Source: CAYWXV01 sp964462535 (GTDB lineage: Bacteria > Bacteroidota > Ignavibacteria > OLB7). Taken from it: a DNA stretch of 64,000 nt. This document shows positions 54,323-63,000 of this stretch, piece after piece. How positions within the stretch are numbered: the first letter of the stretch is position 1; each line of letters begins with the position of its first letter. The notes under the pieces were generated by a model that saw only the letters and a program-made list of their open reading frames with translations, did not search any database and was not told the origin of the DNA. Both the position numbers and the translations under genes were made by a program. The stretch is from NCBI GenBank assembly GCA_964462535.1, contig CAYWXV010000010.1, positions 28,343-92,342 on the forward strand, read 5' to 3'.

Positions 54323-55192
54323 ATGTCCATCAACACGCATCCGTCCGACGAATGGATCCCGCCGTGCGACCTGTGCGGGGGATTCTGCTTCGACGCGGTA
54401 GCGCTCGGTGGTTCGATTATGGGGAGACGCTGCCGCGACTGCGGGTTGATAGTTCTTCCATCAGACACCGCGAACCCGGCGACCACCAGACAGCTTGCAC
54501 TCCCGACGCAGATTATTGTGGAGAGCATTCGTCGACTTGGCGGTGGGAACGTGCTCCTTCTTGGTCCTCCGAACGATGCGATCGTCCAGGCGGCAAGAGA
54601 GTCGGGCGTCACGTTGACAACGCCATCGGTTGACGCCCTGGGGACCAGCCTCGTACCCCCGTCGCTTGAGAATCTTCGGTATATGCCTGAGAGCTTTGAC
54701 GGGGTGATCGCGACGGAGGCTATTGAATGGTTCGACTTTCCGTCGCTCGTCTTCGAGCGTTCGCGGCTCTGGCTTCGTCCGGCCGGCACGCTTCTGGTTG
54801 GTGCGTGGGACATCAGATCGCTGCCGGCCCGTCTGCGACGACGATCATGGATACGTCTCCGCACCAACGGCGCACACTACCTGATGAGCCTGGATGCGGT
54901 GCGTCGCTACGCCGCTCGCTACGGATTCTACATTGGCACTGTCAGCACCCGCGCACATACGCGCGATGTCGCCTCGTCGCTGACCGGAAACGCCGCGCCG
55001 TCGTGGTTCACGGAGATCGTGACCGTCCCGATAGCGCTTGCATCCGCGCTCCTGGGAATGGGTCCCCTTGTCGTTGTCCGACTGTCGAAGGGAGGACTCT
55101 CCGCCCGAACCATACGACTGGACAATGAAGCAGAGGCCAAGAGTTCCCCTGGCCTTGCTCCCGCAATGTTCGTGGGGAGCGTTGGGGAGTAG
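54323..55192 (+). CDS. Zinc-ribbon, SAM-methyltransferase-like protein
   Basis: A 289-residue protein. An N-terminal zinc ribbon has two CxxC pairs (PCDLCGG and RCRDCGLI). A Rossmann-type domain follows, with GGGNVLLLGPPNDAIVQAARE where motif I would be and FDGVIATEAIEWFDFPSLVFE resembling the motif IV segment of Methyltransf_23-like enzymes. The glycine-rich motif I lacks the usual acidic DxGxGxG pattern, so activity is doubtful. A hydrophobic stretch (VPIALASALLGMGPLVVV) near residue 240 may be membrane-associated. It follows the A2M2 gene by 28 nt and is probably the last gene of that operon. The substrate is unknown. Confidence 0.7.
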   Translation: MSINTHPSDEWIPPCDLCGGFCFDAVALGGSIMGRRCRDCGLIVLPSDTANPATTRQLALPTQIIVESIRRLGGGNVLLLGPPNDAIVQAARESGVTLTTPSVDALGTSLVPPSLENLRYMPESFDGVIATEAIEWFDFPSLVFERSRLWLRPAGTLLVGAWDIRSLPARLRRRSWIRLRTNGAHYLMSLDAVRRYAARYGFYIGTVSTRAHTRDVASSLTGNAAPSWFTEIVTVPIALASALLGMGPLVVVRLSKGGLSARTIRLDNEAEAKSSPGLAPAMFVGSVGE

Positions 55193-55225
55193 TCGCGATA
55201 GAATCTAGCCACATCAGCCGCCCAG

Positions 55226-58200
55226 TCACCTTCGACTGACCACCAGCCTTGTTTCTCTGATCGACGATTCGGTTCGAAGCGCAACCAGATAGGTTCCCGC
55301 GTCCAACGACCTTGTGTCGATCAAAACACGGTAGCACCCCGGACCTGGACTGGAACGATGTAGTGTCTGCATGAGCCGTCCGTTCAGATCCACGATCTCC
55401 AGCGCGATCGGTCCGTCTTCGACCAAACCGAACTCGATCACCCCGAACGTGGACGTCGGCGTCGGAATGATGCTCCGCAAGAAGAACTCGCCTGATCCAT
55501 CGACCAGTCGCTCGCCCCCCTCCGGGCAGATTCCGTCCAACGTGAATTCACCATCAAGGATGTCCATCACCACTCCTGTCACCTCTTCCCCATTCGCATC
55601 CATCCATTTCACGTCGTCTATGTGAATCGGTGTTCGATTGGAGCTGCCGAGCAATGCCGTTACGTCGACACCGACCACCTCACCTGCGATCGGTTCTACG
55701 TCGCCGCGCACCCTAACCCTCTTCCATCCCACACTGTCCTTCAGCACGGAGACCGTACTCTGCCCTGTATTGATCAGGAGGAGTGACGCATTGAATCGAA
55801 GCGTGACGTCGACGAGCCGAATCGTTGACGCGCGCATGCTGCTATCCGCCTCCAGGACTGCGCGAATGCGTCGGTGCTCTCCTGCTCTTGCCGTGATGCG
55901 ATTCAGGGAGAGGCGCGCGTTGGCACCATCAGGCGTGATGAACGCGATCGTGGCGGGCGCAACGGACGTGCAGGGATCGATAACGACAGCACGAAGCGTG
56001 TCGGTCCATGCGCCCGGCAGCCCAGTGCACGCCACCATCACACGGAGCGTATCCCCCGGTTCGATGACCGTTGGAGGAGGAGGAGTAATCCGCTGCACGG
56101 CGAAAGGGGCGTCAAGTCCGTTTAGCGAATCGACCCGCACGGGGACGGTGCCACGATTGATGAAGAGAACGTCTCTGATGCTGGTTGTTCTGGCGAGAAC
56201 GACTCCTAGATCGTGACCAGCTGGATCGGCGACCAGTGTCGCGGTCGATCGTCTTCCCAGCAGAACGATCGACCGTTCCAGACCGCAGGGATCGAGCGTC
56301 AGCCTCACCGTTCCGACGAATACGCCATCGGTAGTCGGCGTGAAGTAGACGTGTCCCCAATGCGTGACACCACTATCTAGCCCCACACCGACGAGCGAAT
56401 CGATGGAGAACGGACTATCGGTGGTCGCGGTGATCACACGGCCAACCCGGCCCGCTCCCCCCATGTACGTCAGGTCAAATTGAAACGAGACGGTTGTGTC
56501 TCCGCAGGCGATCACTTCACCGACATCGATCGTGTCGGCATGCGTGAAGATGGCGGCCCGATAGTCTCCTCGAAGCAAGATGACGATGGTTGTGTCGCAC
56601 TCTGCCAGCCGGACACGAGCCGTAATCGTGAAGGGTCCATGCACAGATCTGCTGATACGGATCGGCAATGCCCCATCAGACTCAGCTTCGATCACGATCG
56701 GCAACGAGGCCGAAGGCTGCAGCGTCAGTCCGGGAGCGCCATTCAACGCGACAATCGTCAATGGCAAGGACCCCGGGTTCGCTACCGCGATGGCCGTGTC
56801 GTACCAGGTCCTGCATCCGTCGGCGAAGCCGACGTCGACGATCGATGGAACCTCGAGTGCCGGCGCCACGATCTCCCCCACCAGCTCCATCACCGTAGTG
56901 TCCTGACAGTTTCCGTCATGAAACGCTACACGACAGCTTCCACTCCAGAGTCCGACCGTTGCGGGGAGCAGGAGATCGAGACGCATCGAATCCCCCGGCG
57001 CAAGATCAAGTGGGAGCGGGATCGCATTACCGATAAACGGGGCGTCTATCACGATCGAATGGATCGTCAGCGTTCGTGCGCCGACGTTTCGGATCACCAC
57101 GCTTCGTGTCATCGTGGTCGTATCACACGCGAATCGAACGCCGAAGTCGAGCCTCGCACGGTCTGACTGAAGCTCGTAACGAAGGACGTGGACGACCACC
57201 GAATCGATCGCACGACAACCGGTGGTTGTGTCGATGACGGAGAGGAAATACGTGGTCGTCGCTGTCGGGCGGACAATCGGCTGTGCAATCGTCGTATCGC
57301 TCAATGACGGGTCGGGATCCCAGCGATAGAGATAACCCGGAACCGCCGTCGTGCCAATAGTCGATGATGAGTCGGTGCAGAGCGACACATCGACCCCCGC
57401 ATCGGCGACCGGCGGATCAATCACGACAACGTCGATCGAATCGGTCGCCACGCACCCGTTGATGTCAGTTGCGCGAAGGAAGTATCGTCGTGTTGAATCG
57501 GCCAGTAGCAGAGGTTGGGCAACGGTGTCGCTTGATAGGCTGGTGGCTGGGGACCACCGATACCGATACGGTCCAGTTCCCCCCGTTGCTGTGGCCCCGA
57601 TGGCGTCGATCGCCCCTCGACACAAATGAAGCTCAGACGGAAGCGACAAGCGTGGTGGTGGGATGACGACAACGCGGATGGAATCCAGGCGACCACAGTC
57701 GTTTGCGTCCGTGACCGTCAGGTAGTATGTCGTCGTTGCACTCGGCGACACGACTTGAGTCGACCGTGAGCGATCGACAATACCTGCAGTCGCGCTCCAC
57801 CAATACCGATACGGCGCGAGACCGCCGATTCCATCGCCCCCTATCATGACCGAGTCACCCGCACAGATGGTTCGCAGAGGACTCGCCGAAGAAAGCGGGC
57901 GCTCATGAACAATCACCGTCACATCGGCGGAATCCCACACTTCCGAGCATGGTTCACCGAGCGATACGACAACACGGTATCTGGTCGTTGTGTCGGGACG
58001 AACCGTCACTATTGAATCGCCCTCTCTCCCGGGTACCAGACCGTTCGCCGGACGCCAGACTATGTGATCGAGCGGTCCGCTGGTCTGTGCGTGGAGTTGG
58101 ATGGAATCACCGGCGCATATCTCGACCGAGCCGGGGGGATCGATCTCGACGCGAAGTGTCGGCAGGATCACGTTCGGCCATCCACCCGCCCGATAGAGGG

Positions 58201-58885
58201 CCTGAACTTCGCTGTCGAGCAGACAGCGGTCGTAGATGCGAATGTCGTCGAGGGCGGCGTGGAAGAAGTTGTTCGAGTGAACGTTTCGGGCGACGAAGAA
58301 ATCAGCAGTGATCGTATCGAGGAATTCGAATGCGACGCCGTTGGAGAAGCGTGCGCCATCGACCCAGAGTCCCCCCCGCCCGGTTCCGCTGTCAACGGCA
58401 TAGACGCAATGATGCCAGCGACCATCGTTGGCCAGTTGCGTCGTTCGGTCCCACCCACCGAGCGAGTCGTTCGGGTATGCCGTCCTGCCAACGATAAGCG
58501 CGGGCCACCAAACCTGCAGCATGTAGGCTCGACTCTCGCCAATCGCCCCCTTCCCAATGATGATCGGACCATCGTCGTCCTGGTAGCGTGGCGGGACCGG
58601 CTCGCAGAACTTAAGCCAGATGGAGAGCGTCACCTCTCCTGATCTTATCTGCGGATGATCGGGGATTCGGATATAGTCGTCGACCCCGTCGAAGAGCATC
58701 GCTTTCCCCGCCTGCCCGAATCGATCGCTGACCGGTTGCGCACCATAGTTGACACCGTGATGTCCATTCCCGCTCACATCGTTCGCATTGCTGTCGAGTG
58801 GCAGATGCGCAACCAGTCCCTGTCCAGATGCCACACCGGCAATCGCCAGCGCGAATAGGATCGGTATGATGATGCGAAATGGCAT
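55226..58885 (-). CDS. Giant secreted protein: LamG domain, Ig-like repeats, T9SS-type C-terminal sorting domain
   Basis: A 1219-residue protein with a signal peptide ending VASGQ. A LamG/concanavalin-like domain (about residues 22-230; AHLPLDSNANDVSGNGHHG, MLFDGVDDYIRIPDH) could bind carbohydrate. At least three PKD/Ig-like repeats follow, each with the pattern TYYLTVTDANDCGRLDSI. Several choice-of-anchor-like domains occupy about 580-1000 (VIRNVGARTLTIHSI, ALNGAPGLTLQPSASLP). The last 80 residues (IIPTPTSTFGVIEFGLVEDG ... LNGRLMQTLHRSSPGPGCYRV) match type IX secretion type A sorting domains. I infer export by that system to the cell surface, perhaps for adhesion. No enzyme domain is seen. 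No strong Shine-Dalgarno site precedes ATG 58885. Confidence 0.82.
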   Translation of the reverse strand: MPFRIIIPILFALAIAGVASGQGLVAHLPLDSNANDVSGNGHHGVNYGAQPVSDRFGQAGKAMLFDGVDDYIRIPDHPQIRSGEVTLSIWLKFCEPVPPRYQDDDGPIIIGKGAIGESRAYMLQVWWPALIVGRTAYPNDSLGGWDRTTQLANDGRWHHCVYAVDSGTGRGGLWVDGARFSNGVAFEFLDTITADFFVARNVHSNNFFHAALDDIRIYDRCLLDSEVQALYRAGGWPNVILPTLRVEIDPPGSVEICAGDSIQLHAQTSGPLDHIVWRPANGLVPGREGDSIVTVRPDTTTRYRVVVSLGEPCSEVWDSADVTVIVHERPLSSASPLRTICAGDSVMIGGDGIGGLAPYRYWWSATAGIVDRSRSTQVVSPSATTTYYLTVTDANDCGRLDSIRVVVIPPPRLSLPSELHLCRGAIDAIGATATGGTGPYRYRWSPATSLSSDTVAQPLLLADSTRRYFLRATDINGCVATDSIDVVVIDPPVADAGVDVSLCTDSSSTIGTTAVPGYLYRWDPDPSLSDTTIAQPIVRPTATTTYFLSVIDTTTGCRAIDSVVVHVLRYELQSDRARLDFGVRFACDTTTMTRSVVIRNVGARTLTIHSIVIDAPFIGNAIPLPLDLAPGDSMRLDLLLPATVGLWSGSCRVAFHDGNCQDTTVMELVGEIVAPALEVPSIVDVGFADGCRTWYDTAIAVANPGSLPLTIVALNGAPGLTLQPSASLPIVIEAESDGALPIRISRSVHGPFTITARVRLAECDTTIVILLRGDYRAAIFTHADTIDVGEVIACGDTTVSFQFDLTYMGGAGRVGRVITATTDSPFSIDSLVGVGLDSGVTHWGHVYFTPTTDGVFVGTVRLTLDPCGLERSIVLLGRRSTATLVADPAGHDLGVVLARTTSIRDVLFINRGTVPVRVDSLNGLDAPFAVQRITPPPPTVIEPGDTLRVMVACTGLPGAWTDTLRAVVIDPCTSVAPATIAFITPDGANARLSLNRITARAGEHRRIRAVLEADSSMRASTIRLVDVTLRFNASLLLINTGQSTVSVLKDSVGWKRVRVRGDVEPIAGEVVGVDVTALLGSSNRTPIHIDDVKWMDANGEEVTGVVMDILDGEFTLDGICPEGGERLVDGSGEFFLRSIIPTPTSTFGVIEFGLVEDGPIALEIVDLNGRLMQTLHRSSPGPGCYRVLIDTRSLDAGTYLVALRTESSIRETRLVVSRR

Positions 58886-59084
58886 TACGGGGGAATGGGG
58901 ATTACACGCTCGTAGCGCACACCACGTCGAGCGCTTTCCACACTATCGCGGGGCGTTGTGGATAGAATCTGGATTGTGACGGCAGGAGGAGTTAACGCGG
59001 AGAATGTAGCGAAGTGTGCGTTGGCAGAATAGAGACGGGGACGTGCCTTGGGCGTTCGCGGCCAGACGGCACCCCTCACCCCAG

Positions 59085-59105
59085 CCCTCTCCCAAAGGGA
59101 GAGGG
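59085..59105. repeat. REP-like palindromic element
   Basis: CCCTCTCCC AAA GGGAGAGGG is a perfect 9-bp hairpin embedded in CCCCTCACCCCAGCCCTCTCCC. Closely similar sequences are scattered in intergenic regions of many bacteria as short repeats. Copy number in this genome cannot be judged from one window. Confidence 0.55.
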
Positions 59106-59284
59106 GGTCGATGCGCGCGGGTTGGCCGATGGACAGTTCGCGCGGGATCGCCATCCTACCACCGCCGTTATCGAATTTCCGCCAACTGACGACATCATGC
59201 GCGCAGCGTCACACCTCGGCGAGAGCGGACGTTTAGCACACAGCATCCATCGTACCCAAGAGCGGATATCGAACCAAAAAGGAA

Positions 59285-59315
59285 ACCCCCGCAAACGAAG
59301 ATCGTTTGCGGGGGT
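59285..59315 (-). terminator. Strong bidirectional terminator hairpin
   Basis: A perfect 14-bp stem (ACCCCCGCAAACGA pairing with TCGTTTGCGGGGGT) with a 3-nt AGA loop. On the minus strand it is followed by TTTCCTTTTTGG; on the plus strand GTTTTG follows. It lies 41 nt after the stop of the minus-strand open frame ending at 59357, which suggests that something in 59357-59708 is or was transcribed. Confidence 0.75.
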
Positions 59316-59356
59316 GTTTTGTCGCCGTCGTGGGATCAGAACATTGCTGGAGTGAT

Positions 59357-59708
59357 TCACTCCCCCAAGTTCATCTTTCCAACCATGATCGTCACCAACG
59401 GACGGTCAGACAATCCCTTATCCACATCCTTCAGGATCCCTGATCCTGATACCCAATTCCTATTCCCTGAGTCAATGCCTACGTTCCAATTGAGATCTGT
59501 CAAGTCAATCTTCCCCTTCTCGACTCCCCCCTAACCGGCGCGGACGTTCGGCCGAGGTCGCGATCACGATTCATCAGGTCAGTTGTACAAGCACATCACC
59601 GAAACATCTCCTATTCACGCGGGCAGCCTGTGCAACCTCGAACCGAACATCCGTTGCGCCGTTGGGCAGCGCCTCTGAACCCCTCAATGCCCCCTCCCAA
59701 ACTTTCAT
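59357..59708 (-). pseudogene. Possible frameshifted small gene between an operator-like element and a terminator
   Basis: Three short minus-strand frames follow each other. ATG 59708 with GCAGGGAGT just upstream gives a 44-residue peptide (MKVWEGALRG ... GDVLVQLT) ending at 59574. Its stop overlaps an ATG (TGATG) for a 24-residue frame. The third frame is open from 59530 to 59357 and reads protein-like: KIDLTDLNWNVGIDSGNR, NWVSGSGILKDVDKGL, SDRPLVTIMVGKMNLGE. No single frame spans the unit; two shifts (around 59574 and near the AGGGGAAG run at about 59508) would be needed. I infer a decayed gene or sequencing errors. The flanking promoter-like element and terminator support former or present expression. 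No family is recognised. Confidence 0.35.
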
Positions 59709-59723
59709 ACTCCCTGCGGTAGT

Positions 59724-59766
59724 GAACAGTATCCAGTCTATAGGTGTTGCTTAAAGAGTTCTTAAG
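59724..59766 (-). promoter_or_regulatory. Promoter/operator-like element, copy B
   Basis: On the minus strand the order is CTTAAGA-N4-TTTAAGC, six bases, then TATAGACTGG and ATACTGT. The two 7-bp direct repeats are spaced 11 bp apart, as in binding sites of PhoB/OmpR-type regulators, with a -10-like TATAGACT 13 bp after the start of the second repeat. 34 of 43 positions are identical to copy A at 63855-63897 without gaps. Confidence 0.55.
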
Positions 59767-59782
59767 AGGTCTCAGGTTTAAT

Positions 59783-59817
59783 TGGGGCCGGGGACTGGGG
59801 ATTGGGGATTGCGGGCT
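59783..59817. repeat. Heptanucleotide repeat (GGGGATT type) forming a G-quadruplex motif
   Basis: Units TGGGGCC, GGGGACT, GGGGATT, GGGGATT, GCGGGCT keep a 7-bp period. Bases 59784-59807 contain four runs of four G separated by 2, 3 and 3 nt, a textbook intramolecular G-quadruplex sequence on the plus strand. It starts 17 nt upstream (minus-strand sense) of promoter-like copy B. Confidence 0.7.
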
Positions 59818-59832
59818 GCGAACCGAATCGTC

Positions 59833-59895
59833 TCATGTTTCATATCTCATCCTTCATCCCTTACCCCTCATCCTTCATCCTTCATCTCTCATCCC
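59833..59895. repeat. Heptanucleotide tandem repeat (TCATCCT type), nine units
   Basis: Nine consecutive 7-bp units such as TCATGTT, TCATATC, TCATCCT, TCATCCC, TTACCCC, TCATCCT, TCATCCT, TCATCTC and TCATCCC. The first 18-19 bases (59832-59850) are the exact reverse complement of 63940-63958 beyond the other end of the 60012-63542 gene. There is no spacer-repeat structure, so it is not a CRISPR array. Confidence 0.75.
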
Positions 59896-60011
59896 TCCCC
59901 CTCCTCTCCCCCCGGGTGTGTGGCACCGGAGGGAAAGGGGGAAAAGGTGGCCGGCGGCGGAATCGGGGGGAGGAGCGCTCCACCCGATCCACCAGCCGGC
60001 CGGGCAGCGAA

Positions 60012-63000
60012 TCAGCGCACGATCTGCATCGCACGGGTCTCGACCCGATCACCGACGCGGAGCGTGTAGTAGTAGGTGCCGCTTGGAAGCTGCGCGCCGT
60101 TCACGTACGTGACGTGCTCGCCGGCTCCAAGGGTCTCACCGTCGATCGGACGGGCTACTTCCCTACCCGTGGCGTCACTGACGATGAGTGTGACCGCGCC
60201 GGCCTTCTGATCAAGGTGGAAGTTGATCGTGGCGCCCGCGTTCGTCGGATTCGGATAGCTCCCGCGAAGCATCGTTCCGGCGACGTCCGCCCCTCCTTCT
60301 CCACCCTCCACCGATGACGTCAGCGGATTGCCGAGCGTCACCTCACCCTCGCTGATCACCTGGCCGCCGGCGTTGACCGTCTGGAAACGGACCGTTGCCT
60401 GCGTTCCACCGACCTCGGAGAGCGTTATGTAGATAGGATCGATCGATTCGTCCGCCGCGAGTGTAACCGACTCGCCGTTGAGCGAGGCGACTCCCTGCCC
60501 ATCATCGGTTCGACGGAAGCCGACCGTCACCGAAGTGTCGTCGCCGACCGGGCCGACCGCAAGGATGCGGGCGCCGTCGGTCGTAGTCAGCACCAGTCGA
60601 TCGATCTCCTCCTGCGAACCATTGGAGTTTCTGAGATGGAGCGCATAGGTGCGGACCTCGCGGGCCGGCGCCGATGTCTCCTTCACCTCGTCTCCGCCAC
60701 GGATTGAATCGCTGCGGAGCGTGAGGCTGAAGGCCTCCAGGAGCGTGTCCTGTGGATCGCTGTCGAGCACGTAGCGAACCATCACGTCGTGGGTGATGCT
60801 GTTCCGTCCGTTCCGATCGGCGTAGCGGAGGCCGACCTCAACACGCTCTCCCGGGTTCTTCTCGAACGTTCCGAAGGCGACACCCTCGGCCACCAGGAAC
60901 TGCGCGTCGTTCGACGATGCATCGATGATCGTCGCCTCGGAGGAGGTGACATCGAGTCCGACGAATCGGCCCGAACCGAGCTCCGACGGGAACTGCGGGA
61001 AGGTGATACTGAATGCTCCGCTATCACTATCGATCAGACGACCATCGACAACCGTCTGTCCGGACGAGGCCAGGTTCCGTCCCTTCTCGATCGTGCCGAA
61101 CGGCAGGTGATCGATGATGATGATCCGATAGCGCGTCCGACTGAAGCAGAGCACCGTATCGCAGGTGACGCAGTTCTTGTCGGTGTAGCGGAAGCGGATG
61201 CAGTAGCGAATGACATCCTTGAATCGTCCCGGCGCCATCGGCGGGAACTGGAGATTCAGGTTGAAGCCCGTCGGGGCGGCCATGTTGACGCCGGTCGGAA
61301 TCGTCGGCCAGCGGAGCTCGTGTCCGTACGGGGCCACGACACCGGCCGTCGCGCCAAACGGATTGGCGATCGAACCGCTGTTGAAGTAGCCGTAGACCGG
61401 CGCGCCGTTGATCGAAACGTTGGCGAGTGTTGCCTCCACCCGGATGATCGGGGCGCCGCCGGTGCCGATAGCCGACATCCAGCCGGAGACCGAGGCCGGT
61501 CCGCTCCATGACGCGGAGTTCGAGAGCTTGCCGAAGCGCTTGATGAAGCCTTCGCAGCAATCATGCTTCCCGCAGTCGGGGAGTTTGATCGTCACCTCCT
61601 GACTGCAGCAGCACTGCTTCGTCCGGTCGCACATCCTCACGCCGAATGTCAGTGGACCGGGGACGGCGCCTGGTCCGGAGATCTGGACGCAGAACGTTCC
61701 CGATGTCGCACCCGGAGCAAGTGGTCCGATGATGAGCGTGTTCGGGCTCATCGCGACGCCGGCCGGCGGGATCAGGTAGAAGTAGACAGCATCGCAGGGC
61801 GAGAGGTTCTTCACCTGGAAGCACCATGCGTAGATCGTCTGTCCGTTAGGTCCCTCTTTGCAGTAGACCGTGTCCTTCACGATCTCGAAGCAGCCCTGAT
61901 GGCAATCGGGGAGACGAACCTCGACGGTGTCATAGCAGCAGTTCTCCGGCGTGCCCGGGACGACGCAGCAGACCTTCACCAGAAGTTTAACCGTTGTCCC
62001 CGCGGTGGCGCCGGCACCCGTGATAATGAGGTTCTGCGTCGCCCAGGCGTTAGAGACGGGGAAGCTCGACGGAGCAACCGAGACGCTGGCGGGGCTCAGA
62101 ACACTGATCGATGCCGTCTGAGTTCCGTTGCAGTTGATAAGGCTTCGAATGTCGAAACGGTACTGGTACGCAGGCAATCCCGTGGGCGACTGCGTGCACC
62201 AGATCGAATCACGGGCTATCTCGAAGCACTCTCCCTGCTGCTGGATTCGGCAGTTGCCGAAGTCGCGGTTCGAAATGACCTGACCGGCCGAGAGGGGAAC
62301 GATATAGGTGCCGGGGAAAGCCGGCGCCGACTGCTGCCATCCGATCTGCTGCACCTCGCTGACCGTCCAGGTTCCCGGAGTCAGGTTGGTGAAGTAGTAG
62401 TTGCCAAGACCGTCGGTCGTCGTCGTGTAGGTGTTCGTTCCGTCGGTGACCTTGATGGTCCAGCCGGGAAGGCCCGGCTCGCCCGGATCCTGTTTGCCGT
62501 TGCAGTTCTTGTCCCAGTACTTCATTCCCATGATGGTCGCATGCGGATCGCAGCACTGCGGCTTGTCGAAGGCAAGGTTCGACGAAGCCGTCACGTAGCC
62601 GGCAAGATCGAAGCCCATCGCGACATTGCTGGTGTTGACGACCTCGACCTGCACGCAGTTCTTCCCCGGATGGACATACTGCGTGATGTCGACATCCAGA
62701 TGGGTCGGCGGATTCAGGAAGGCCCATCCAGCAGGCGTCGTGCCAATCAGATTACCGTTCACATAAACACGCGCCATGTCGTCAGCAAGAAGGTCGCAGA
62801 CGAATTTCACCTTCCCCGCTCCATCGTTTAGACAGAAGCAGGTCTCGAACTTGTAGCTGCCGTTGGTGTCGTTCGTCGCGCTCGGATAGGAACTCATCCA
62901 CTGCGTGTTTGCCAGTGGACCTGCCCAGACCGGATACTTCGTGATGTGCGATGCCGGGCGTGGCTCGCTCGTGTTCGCCGATGGGTCTGCGATCACGGTC

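Larger units (their letters stand above)
58886..60011. other. Long repeat-rich intergenic region
   Basis: About 1.1 kb between the two giant surface-protein genes. It holds a REP-like hairpin (59085-59105), a strong terminator (59285-59315), a possible decayed gene (59357-59708), a promoter/operator-like element (59724-59766), and heptanucleotide arrays (59783-59817 and 59833-59895). The remaining parts, about 58886-59080 and 59896-60011, have no recognisable signal. Confidence 0.6.

Noticed and set aside
53803..54867. 354-codon minus-strand frame across the A2M2 end and the methyltransferase-like gene
   Set aside because: It spans two well-supported plus-strand genes and shows no domain.
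59326..59356. Possible tRNA end, because the plus-strand translation reads RRRGIRTLL, a string often seen where tRNA genes are misread
   Set aside because: I could not form an acceptor stem or a standard T-arm (no GTTCGA loop) on either strand.
59833..59895. Array resembling a CRISPR
   Set aside because: The units are 7 bp without spacers, so it is a simple tandem repeat.
61563..62831. 422-codon plus-strand frame opposite the giant surface-protein gene
   Set aside because: Antisense to a gene with a convincing signal peptide, domains and sorting signal; composition is Arg-rich as expected for a shadow frame.
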